From: Haematococcus lacustris
Lineage: Eukaryota; Chlorophyta; Chlorophyceae; Chlamydomonadales; Haematococcaceae
DNA: 64,000 nt
Reading direction: 5' to 3'
Assembly (NCBI GenBank): GCA_030144725.1
Contig: JASKMD010000008.1
Location: 16,294,782-16,358,781 of the forward strand
A program made the translations under genes and the position numbers. Below, one piece after another: positions 9,481-18,838 of this stretch (within the stretch, counting starts at the first letter, position 1; every line of letters begins with the position of its first letter). The notes beneath the pieces are model-generated. The model ran no database searches and was not told where the DNA came from. It was given only the letters and a program-made list of their open reading frames with translations.

Positions 9481-9665
9481 ATGTGTGCACCTAAGCTGTT
9501 GCTTACATCAGAGCATGTGTTTCATGCCAACATCTATCGCCCCACCATCGTAAGGAGGTGGGGGTAGGAAATTAGGTCTTGGTGCCGGCTGTTAAAGGTA
9601 CGGGTACCGACAGTTCGGATTTCAGATAACGCATCTCCTAGTAGTAGGCGAACTGTGTGCTGTAG
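9481..9665 (+). ncRNA. Candidate OMEGA-type guide RNA region, copy 3
   Basis: This follows the tail at 9416-9480 and matches the non-coding downstream regions of copies 1 and 2 in order: GCATGTGTGCACC, TTACATCAGAGCATGT, TTTCATGCCAACAT, then the hairpin CCCCACC (9540-9546) / GGTGGGG (9557-9563) with a 10-nt loop, then GGTCTTGGTGCCGG, CAGTTCGGATT and CAGATAAC. A distal stem CAGTTCG/CGAACTG is also possible. It is the most diverged of the three and the one that shows the covariation. Confidence 0.45.
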
Positions 9666-11032
9666 CCGTAGCTGTCAGCTATGGCATCGGCTTTGTCATG
9701 TTTTGGCTGGCTCTATCGCACCCCGCCTCCTGTCATGGGTACTACCCTGGTCTACCTCAGCAGCACTGTGCATGCTGAGAGCAATGTTGCTAGTGGTAGA
9801 TCCGGGCATTGCACGTACACGACTTTCCCGCGCTGTTATATACGTGCACGTGTCGAGCGTAGATGATGAGAAACGAAAGTTCGTAGCAACACGACGGTGG
9901 TACATATCGCGGCTTGACGGAGGTGATGCGACACGTTGCTGCCCCAAATAGCTTCACAGCAAACAGCTGTTTACTTTGTACAACGCATGTGGGATTTATA
10001 CGAGCAAAGCATGCATATCTTAGGGCGCCACCACTATTAGCATTTTGGTATCCTTGATTAGCCAGTTCCACAGCGCCTGCGCAGCCGGATTGTGCTGGGT
10101 CAGGGTGCTGGGTGCAGGCCAGGGTCCCTAGATCCTGGAACTTCCAGTGGCCTGGGTGTGTAACTCATGTCCCTGTAATGTCGTTGCACTCGTCTGGGTC
10201 AGAGAGACGGTTTACAACAGCTGCCAGCGACGAGCAATGAGTGGCCTCCTCCTGGCAATTGTTTCGTAGTGAGTGGTGCCCAACGCCGCAGCCGGCAGAC
10301 CGACACAACTCTGGTAAACAAAAAGTGTTTGTGCGCCAACCCACAACGCCTAAAGAGAGAGGGCCGGGAGCTGGTTTTGGGGTGCGCATGCCAGCACCCC
10401 TATGCTACACGCAGCACAGACTGCTGGGTGGCTCACCAGCAGCCAGGCTGAATGCTGAGGCATGGAAGCGGCATGGCTACTCACGCCACAAGGTGCACGA
10501 CAGGGACGAACAGGCAAGTAGAGCTGAAGACTAAAATGGAAGTGGCAGCTACTCGACAGGCGTGAAGGGGAGCTCTTATGATGACCAGACTGGTAGGAGC
10601 AGCCCTGGCAGAGCCTGGGACATCCTAGGTTGCTCGTGCTTCTTCTTCTGCTGCTCCTGGATGCCGGACCTGGCAGCCTGGTTGCGCTACGATGGGTGCC
10701 TCCCCTGCGCCTGGTCCTGGATGCTGCGCCTCGTGCTGCGCCTTGTGCCTGCCTCTCAGCCTAGCACCAGCCTGGCCTGGCCTGGGCCTGCACTGCCTGC
10801 ACTGCCTGGCCTTCCTTGGCCTAAGGGCTCTGCACTGCCCCTGATCCTGCAGCCCAGAGCATCACATGCATGCAGCATCTGCTGGCAAAACTCATACAAA
10901 CTGTTGCCTTGAGGACAGAAGCACATGAAGAGCAGGTGTGTGAGCAAACACAGTGCACAGCAGCTGAACAGAAGGCTGTGACCTCTTCAACCACCCACCT
11001 GTCAAGAGTCCTTCGAGCAGTCGTAGGGCGCA
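9666..11032. other. Stretch without a resolved gene
   Basis: Several short frames occur. One, at 10269-10451 on the plus strand, has the Cys-containing stretch NKKCLCANPQRLKREGRE, but no splice-supported model could be made. The 27-bp repeat copy 2 is at 10182-10208. A segment near 10694 (GCGCCTGGTCCTGGATGCT) recurs at about 13746, marking another dispersed repeat. The 3' UTR of the RNA-binding protein gene should lie just before 11033. Confidence 0.45.
10182..10208 (+). repeat. 27-bp direct repeat, copy 2
   Basis: Identical to 7564-7590, same orientation. Flanking bases differ. Confidence 0.7.
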
Positions 11033-13131
11033 TCAGTACGGGCGGAAACGACCGCCTGCGCCACCAGCGCCCATGCCAGCCCCGCCGTTGAGACCACCCC
11101 TCCCGCCCATGCCACCTGCGGGCCCAAAGCCTCCCCCTGCCCCTGCCATCCCACCTCCCATGCCGTACCCTGCCACCGGGCTGGTTGCTGCTGGGTAGCT
11201 GTCGTAGGCACCTGCTGCTGGGCCAGCTGCTGCAGCTGGGCCCCTGCCTGCTCCTGCCCCACCACCCATGCCATAGCCACCCATGGCACCCATCATGCCC
11301 ATGCCCATGGGATACATGCCATATGCTGCCATGGCACCCATGTTGCCCATGCCACCCATGCCATACCCACCACCTCCCATTGCCCCTCCACCCATGCCAT
11401 AACCTCCTCCGCCCATGCCACTGTAGCCACCTGCCCCTGCACCGCCGTACCCACCCCTGCCTCCAAACCCTCCTGCCCCTCCACCTGGGGACCCTCCATA
11501 GCCTCCCATGCCCCCACCCATGCGGCCACCCCCTGCACCAAAACCACCCCCTCGATCGTTGAAGCCACCACCGCCATAGCCGCCGCCACCACCATAGCCC
11601 CCACCCCGATCCCCATAGCCGCCACCGCCACCGTAGCCGCCACCGCCATAGCCGCCCCTGCCTCGCTCAGGGCCTCCCCGGCTGCGCATGTCTCCTCCGC
11701 GCTCTGCCATGACGTCACGCGGGACAGCCCGCTTCACCTCCACTGTCCGACCCTCGATGTCATGTGTCTTGCCCGCGCAAGTGTCTGCGGACTGCGCTTG
11801 GGCGAATGTCACAAACCTGCACCACATAGGACAGGCACGGCTGAGCCCTACAAATGTGAAACTCAATATGCTGACTGTGGTGTGGTTTTATCCTAACGCC
11901 TCAGTAGATCAGGGTCGAGGAGAACGTGGTCCTGGTGATGAGCTGCCATGACCCACCCAAAGCCACGTGTGCCTCCATCCGGGTGCTTCACAATCTGCAG
12001 CACATCAACAAAACAGCACGAGTCAGGCAGGCTGCATCATGAAGAGTAGAAATGGAAAGCAAAGCTTGCACGAAGCAGGAGCACAAGCTAGGGGTACAGG
12101 CTACCGGGAAATGTGGAGTGAGCAGGTGTGCGCACCGCGCAGTCTGTGATTTCTCCGTACTGCGCAAAGTGGTTGCGCAACTGCTCATCGTCAAGATCTC
12201 CCTGCATTGCAAACAGTCACAAGAGTGCTGCAGCAAAGAACCAGGGCAACATGCGGCCAACCGTGTTTATGTAGCTGCTATGCCACACTCCACATCAAAC
12301 ATAGGACACACACTCACTGTTCCGCCTACAAACACTTTGTTAGACACCACTGGCGTGCCATAACCCCGTGCCACTGGGCCACGTGCTGGTTCAGATTGCT
12401 GGCGTGGAACTGCTGCCTTTGCCTCCACTCGTCGATTATCTGTAGCAGTGGGTGTGTGATAATATAAGTCTACAGGGTTATGCCACCATCCTACCACTGT
12501 ACTGCACTTACCAATAGAGTGCTCTTTTTGTTGCAAAAACGATGTCGCAGCAGCTGGGTCAGAGAATGTCACAAAGCCGAAGCCCCTGCCTTCCATGACA
12601 ACGATGTCCGAGATCTCGCCCCTGCGAAGCCGTGGGCAGTCGAGGCGGGCGTAGGGAAGGAGGACTAGTCGCACGCCTGCCCCAGAATATGCCCCACAGA
12701 ACGCTGCGCCCACCATTGAGCACAGTATGCCTGCACCGTCTCCTTTGTGGACTGCAGGTCCAACCCGCCAAGAAAAAGCTTTCCCTCCACAAAGGCTGCG
12801 TCGTGCCGCGGGCCTCCAGGCTGGCCTGCACACAAGAAAACTCACCACAGCTTGATGCATCTAGGAAAAGCACGATAGTTGCAGGGTGAGTATCTTTGCT
12901 CAGGGGCGGCGCTGCCAGGTGATCTATAGCGCACCTACCTGGCCTGGGCCCGCCGGTGCCTTCCGCACCTCTTTGGCCGTCGTGCGTTGCGGCCTCGTGT
13001 TGCTGCTGGTCAGGGTGTCCATTGCCATAACCCCCGCTCCCATTCTGCTGCACTCCTGCGAAACCATCTTGCTGCTGTTGGCCGCCCGCAAAACCGTCCT
13101 GGCCGCCGGCAAACCCATAGTAGTCGCCCAT
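11033..13131 (-). CDS. hnRNP A/B - Musashi-type RNA-binding protein (2 RRMs + Gly-rich tail)
   Basis: Seven minus-strand exons: 13131-12939, 12825-12714, 12621-12512, 12439-12318, 12201-12136, 11994-11957, 11816-11033. All introns are GT-AG and the joined frame is open for 474 codons. Residues about 1-65 are Gly/Gln-rich. RRM1 has RNP2 KLFLGGL and RNP1 GRGFGFVTF. A linker with VEAKAAVPR follows, then RRM2 with RNP2 KVFVGGT and RNP1 TRGFGFVTF and a second VEVKRAVPRD linker. The last 220 residues are repetitive GGYGGGG, GYGMGG and similar, ending RFRPY. Tandem RRMs with these linkers are the hallmark of hnRNP A/B, DAZAP1 and Musashi proteins, which bind RNA in splicing, transport or translation. 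The Gly-rich tail is probably a low-complexity, condensate-forming region. The exact orthologue is not decidable here. Confidence 0.88.
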
Positions 13132-13912
13132 TCTTTAGCAAAGTTGTTGAAAATGGTTTTGGGTCGCTGGCCTTTTCTCTTCATTCGTTCATTTAATCAA
13201 CCGTTCAACTGTCGGTCAGGTTTTATCTCGGGCTCTCGCACGCAACGCGGCATAGCACAACTGAGCATAGCGAAACACTGTGCAACGCAGCTATTGTCAG
13301 TCTAGCTGGTGTGCTTCATTTTGGTGTAGCATGAGGGCTGTGGTTCAGGAGTTGGTGTGCATTTGTTAACAACCGTTCGGGTTGATAGGGGCCTGAGCAC
13401 TGGCACAGGGGTAAAGACTGACTCAGCTGTGGCAGTCCTGAGGTATACTTGCAATGAGCCACCACAAACAATGAGCACGAGTCGTGAATTCATCAATCAC
13501 ATGCACTCAACCTGCCTACCATAGTCGCCGCAATGACAACAGCGCTCAACACTCGCCGCTAAACTCGGCCCAGGGCTACGTCCCACTAAGCTGCCCAGTC
13601 AGGCTAGCCTTCCAGCCATGCCAAATCAGGGCAGGCCAGGTCAGGAGTGGGTGTACGCACCCAGCAGCCCAGCAGTATTCAACCCATCTCACAAAGGTGT
13701 GTGTGAGCTAGAGCATGGGGCGCAACCCATCACAGGTGCCTCCCTTGCGCCTGGTCCTGGATGCTAGATTGACAAGAGTATGAGGTTATGAGCAGACCGC
13801 GGCTCAACGAGGCGTTGTTCTTGTTCACAAATGGGACGATGGTGGCAGCTTACTTTTACATCATTCAGATACGACCCTGATGCTGCACTTCATCAGAGCC
13901 TGTACCCAACAG
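13132..13912. other. Intergenic: promoter of the RNA-binding protein and 3' UTR of the NOL11-like gene
   Basis: Both neighbouring genes are on the minus strand. The minus-strand TGTAA at 13856-13860 lies about 55 nt after the NOL11-like stop and is the likely polyadenylation signal. No other feature was found. Confidence 0.5.
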
Positions 13913-16900
13913 CTAGGGCGCGGCCCTTACGCCGAGGTCCAGGTACTGCACTGTGTAGAGCGTCGCCGCCGCCACATGGCCAGCCGGCAGCGGTGCGCCC
14001 GACCGTATGTGCTCCGTCGCGCCCTGCAGCGGCAGCAGCGCCTTGCAGCCGTCCACGTGTTGCTTTGTTGCCACTGCCATGCGGGTCAGACTTGCAGGGA
14101 GCTTGGTCGCCATCAATAGGTGTGGCAGGTGGCTGTCGATGGTGACCTTGACCAAGTCGAGCACCTGTCACAATGAAGTGGACAGCAGGCAGGCTTGGTC
14201 AGGTCGTGTCGGGTCGGGTAAGGTCAGGTGCAAGGACTGATGCAAAACAATCGCATGGCAACCAGCTTGCTGCTTCCATGTGCCAGGTGTGTGCCACACC
14301 AGCCTGTGACATACAGCCGCAGGGCAGCAGCCTGGCTGATATGATGCTGCAGCTACCTGTAACCCAGAAACATAGGCTAGGCCAAGGATGGGCTGACGTG
14401 GCTAAGAGCCTTGCCAAATGTCAGATGCAAAATGTCAAATGTCAGATGCAGGACAGCCAGCACCATGTTAGCACCAGGTCAGCACCAGGTCACCACACAA
14501 GCCACAACACACGACAAGGATAACCAACTCCTGAACATGATGTATTGTCGCAATACTGGCGGTACCTGGATGTGCTGCACGTCAGTGACTGGCAGGTGAT
14601 GCTAAGGATGCTAAGGATGCTGAGATAAGGATGACACAGGGCCAGCAGTGCTGTCCTCTCTGGCTACTGGCTTAGGCCGGGCGACTCACTTGTTGCAGTG
14701 TGGGGAACAGCAGGTCCTGGGGAAGTGGCAGCTGGGTGTTCAAACTGAGGTCACCCAGGCGGGTGTGGTAGCGATCCAGCCAGGAGGCCAAGTAGGCCAG
14801 CAGGCGATCCACCTGGGAGCGGGTGAGCTGCGGCAGACAGGCCTGCGGGCAAGGGAGAGGGCAGGGGCAGGGGCAGGGGCAGGGCAGGGCGGGGGGTTTG
14901 GGCAGGTGGCAGCTGGCAAGGGGCTTGGGGACTCCCCATCCCTCGTCCAAGCCCCACCCTCGTCCCCTGCCCTGCCTTGGTCCCTGCCTTTGTCCCAGCC
15001 CTGCCCCACTGGCCAGGACCCCCTCCTGCCTTGCCTGCAGCCCGGGCACGTCCACATGCAATGCCAAGGGGGCGTGCAGCAGCAGCTCCTGGTGTGACCA
15101 GCCGTCTACAGCCGCGGCGGCACAGCGTGCCAGGGACAGCATGGCGATGCGGGCCGCAGCATGCGTATCAGGGTCGAGGGCCGACCCTGGTGCTGGCCAG
15201 TGCCCAGGCACGGCCCTGGCCTGCTCACGGCAGCTGGGGGGGAGGGGTGCAGGGGCGGGGGCTTTGACGGCCAGCTGCTCCTCGGCGGCAGCCAGTGCCT
15301 GCTCTGCTGAGGCTCTGCAGGGGGGGCAAGGCAGGGAGCGCTTGAGGCAGGGGCAGGCAGGCAGGAGGTGGCGCTGGAGGCAGGGGCAGGCAGGCAGGGG
15401 GTGGAAGGTGGAAGTGGGGGATAGGTGAAGGAGCAGGCGGGCAGGCGAGCAGTTTATTCTGTCACTGCATAGCATGTCAAGCAGGGGACTAGACTTCAGG
15501 GGGCCCAGGTCTCTGCCTGCCTATCTGAGCTGTTGGCGAGCAGCAAGAGTGGGGTCCCACCTGAGCTGTGCTGCATACTCCCGCCTGGCAGCCCTGTTGC
15601 TGGCAGTGGTGGGGCTGAGCAGCGCCTGCAGGCAGGCCACCAGGGCCTCAGGCGCCACCTCGCCCAGCCTACAGCAGGCCAGGGGCAGCAGCCTGTACTG
15701 CTGCTGCTGGGCCAGGAGGGGCAGCAGGTCCGGGCAGCCAGTCAGGCTGTGCAGCGGCAGGGAGCGCAGGAGGGAGGCCAGGGCCGGCCACTGGGACTGA
15801 GCTGCCAGCTCTTGAACAGTGAGGGGCAGCAGGGAGGGGGGCAGGGTCAGCACAGATAAGCCCCCCATCACACCCACTGCTCCTGCTGACTCGAATCTGC
15901 CTGCATGGATGCTGGCAGCTGCCCCTGCCTGCTTGCCTGCTGTACGCTGCTTCCGCTTGTGTTGCTGCTGCTGTTGATACAGCGGCTGCAGCTGAGCCTG
16001 TTGCTGCTGCTGCTGCAGCTGTTCATATGCTGCAGTGAGCAAGGCTGCTGCTTGCAGCAGTAAGGTGACGTCTGCTGGGGAACCTGTTGTTGCAGCTGCA
16101 GTCAGGGCTGAGCACAGCTTGGCGGCAGCAGCAAGGGAAGCGGCGTCCTCCTCGCTGCCTGCCTGATGGATGAGAGGGGGCAGGCCCAGCAGCTGCAACC
16201 CCTGGCCCTGGCCCCGACATGGAGCAGCTACCTGAGCAGCCGGATCAGCGCCAACCACTAGGCTGTTTGACGACGACTGCTTGCTGCTAAGTTGCAGAGC
16301 CAGTCGGTCCGCTGCCCCCACCCCTGCCCCAGGACCACCTTTCCCGGCGACACTAGGTGCAGGCAGCAGTGGTGTGCCAGTGTTCTCCGCTGCCCCGCCC
16401 TGCTCAGCATGCAGGGCTGCTGCAGTCGCCGCCTCCACTGCTGCCAGGTCCAGGTGAAACACCACAGGCCCCTCAACACCTGGCTGGTCCCCAGCCTGGC
16501 CTCTCGGCCCAGGGGCCACGCCTGCAGTTGCCTGTTTTGGCGACGCGCCCGGCTTGCCCCTGCCTGGGATGGTGCTGCTGCTGGTGTGGGCCAGGGGCTG
16601 GAGCTGGGGCTGACCCAGGGCTAGGCGACCCACCAGGGCCGCCAGGCTGGCCCGCTGTGCAGACACCTGCAGCAGCACGCCGCTCCCGCCCACTGCCAGC
16701 AGCAGCAGTGTTTGTGTGGGCCCTGCCTGCTGCTGCACGGCAAGCTGGGGCCCGGCTGTGCTTGCAGCAGTGGGGGAGGTGAGAGGGGGCGCCAGCAGCT
16801 GGGCGGAGAGTGGGGTGGTGGGGGTGGGCAGCCCTTCCAACTCCACACACCCCTCACTCATCACACATCCGTGCCGGCTGTCCACCAACACGTACTGCAG

Positions 16901-17893
16901 GCTAGGCACGCCAAGAGCAGTGCCACTGCTGCCAGCAGGGTGGCTCTGGGCTGCCAGGATGTGACCACCTTGCTGTCTGGTAGGGGCAGGGGAGAGGAGG
17001 GAGGAGGCGGAGGAGGCTGCAAGGGCGCTGGCACCCTGACCCTGGGGCAGCAACCGTGCCAGCAGCACCTGGGTGTCATCCAGGGCTGTGGCAAGCAGTG
17101 GAGCTGGGGCCCCCTGGCTGCTCTCATCCTCAGTCCCCTCCCTGTTTCCTGGGCTGACTTTCCGCTTGCGTGCGCTGGCAGGGAGGGCGGTAGCAGGTGC
17201 ATGGTCAGGGCCTGGGGGAGTGCCAGGGGCAAGCAGGCTGGGGGGTGGGGTCACATGCACAGTGCTGCACACAGCACCAGCGTGCACCACACCACCACTG
17301 CTGCTGCTGCTGCTGCTGGGATGGTGGATGATGGTCACAGCCCCTGAGGACCACATGACCAGGCAGCAGGTGGGATGGAGGGTGATGTGACTCGCCCGGC
17401 AGGGTGCGCTATCAGGTGGGCAGGGCACAGCCAGCTGCTGCACTGGCCGCAGGTCTGGGCCGTGCTGGCTGGGCTGCAGCTGGTAGATGTGCAGGCTAGC
17501 GGGGCTAGAAGGGCTGCCTTGCATCAAAAGTGCTAGAGTGAAGCTGCTGGAGGCGGCTCCTCGCAGCCGCTGGGGACTGGGGCTTAGTGGGCTCGGCAGG
17601 AGCAGGGGGGTGGACGAGTCTGGCAGCTCTACAGTCACGCGCCCGTCCTGGAGCACCACAGCGGCGCAGCTGGCAGAGCCGGAGCTGAGCACATGGATGC
17701 TGTGAGCTGGGCTGGGAAGCACGCTGCGTCGACCGGCGTCCAAGATGGTCGACGGCTGCCGCTTCCCGGCGGTGTTGTATGCCCAACTAATGAGCTGAGC
17801 TTCCCCACCCGCGGCGGGCGAAACCACGGCGTGCAAGGTGTTGGCACGGACATCTAAGACTGCTGGCGTCTGGAAATGAAATCCGTTCCCCAT
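13913..17893 (-). CDS. NOL11: NOL11-like nucleolar protein (rRNA transcription/processing)
   Basis: Four minus-strand exons: 17893-15561, 15314-15035, 14842-14690, 14164-13913; the joined frame gives 1005 aa. The ATG at 17893 is the first ATG of the open frame. The N-terminus (GFHFQTPAVLDVRANTLHAV) and the long middle region fit a beta-propeller-like domain. The middle is expanded by Gln-, Ser- and Pro-rich inserts. The C-terminal part, VDRLLAYLASWLDRYHTRL and then VLDLVKVTIDSHLPHLLM, resembles the NOL11 C-terminal helical region (LLxYLxxWLxxY ... LLDAHF). NOL11 is a t-UTP-associated component of the small-subunit processome, needed for pre-rRNA transcription and early cleavage in the nucleolus. 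The second intron has a GC donor (CTGCAG|gcaagg). The assignment rests on remembered family patterns; a generic WD40-like protein is the alternative. Confidence 0.6.
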
Positions 17894-18636
17894 TGACTGC
17901 TTCCGCAAAAGCTTCTGCGCGGCCGAAGGCGCACATCTCAATCCCACATTTGCAAACCTTATGCGGCGAAGCGGGTATGCTTGCAGCAGCTTGCCTGTCT
18001 CAGGTTATCATATATTGCCACACCATCTGGCTGGGTAACCGCGCTAAGCGCGCCGACGAAGTTTGCGCCAATATCCTGAGAGGGGTGCTGCCACACAAGC
18101 GTGGTTCCCAGCTCCGCATCCATCACATAAGCTACCTTCAGCAACAGACCGCGCACAATTGTGCATGCATCAAGCACTTGCATGCAAGCATGGTGATGAA
18201 GGTATTGTCATAGCCATAGCCATGCCGCACCCACTTCGCTGGCTGACTGTCATCATTCTTCGGGTTGAGCGGGCCCGAGCTTTCTGAGCGTCAAACGATG
18301 ATTGCAAGCCCGCACCATTAGAAGGCGTCTGCTGCCCATTGTCGCATTTCACTGCCTCGTGCTGGCTTGCACACCTGGCGAATCTCTGACACGGGCCCCG
18401 GCCTCCTGGCGCCAAGGAGACATCGCCATAGGCAATGACCGACCTCAGGCCAGAGCAGAGCTGATGGCTGACCTGCTTCACCTGCAGCCAACACTAGGAG
18501 GGGTGCCAAGGGATGTTTAGTCAATGGTGGCAGCAGCATTTCCTGGTATGCGCTGTATCTATGCATTTCTGTATCTTACACTGTATCGGGCCAGGCCTGC
18601 TTCTAGCACCAATTAAACATAAACACATTGAACATC
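17894..18636. other. Intergenic region upstream of the NOL11-like gene
   Basis: This contains the presumed promoter of the minus-strand NOL11-like gene. Short frames only. An untranslated first exon cannot be excluded. Confidence 0.45.
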
Positions 18637-18838
18637 ACCAGCACTGTTGTTCCCCTACTATTACTACAGGGCAGGGGCTGTGTTATCTGTAATTGGAACT
18701 GTTTGCACGCAGCAAGCATCCGGTACCAATACCTGATTCACTACCCCAACCCGCTTGCGAAGGCCGGGCAATCTATGTTGGCATGAAAGACATGCTCTGA
18801 TGTAAGCAACAGCCTCAGCATTGCGCGGTGCACACATG
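18637..18838 (-). ncRNA. Candidate OMEGA-type guide RNA region, Fanzor copy 2
   Basis: This is the non-coding sequence immediately downstream of the Fanzor copy 2 stop (minus strand), about 90 percent identical by eye to 7616-7807. The conserved hairpin has arms 18762-18768 and 18745-18751 (CCCGGCC / GGTTGGG on the minus strand) with a 10-nt loop. Homology with copy 1 stops abruptly at ACCAGCAC (18637-18644, and 7616-7623 in copy 1). Outside it the two loci are unrelated, so this is a candidate for the 3' end of the element and the junction where a guide would begin. Confidence 0.5.

Noticed and set aside
17894..17947. Upstream extension of the NOL11-like frame to 17947
   Set aside because: It would start at GTG; the first ATG in frame is 17893, and the N-terminus from there fits the family better.
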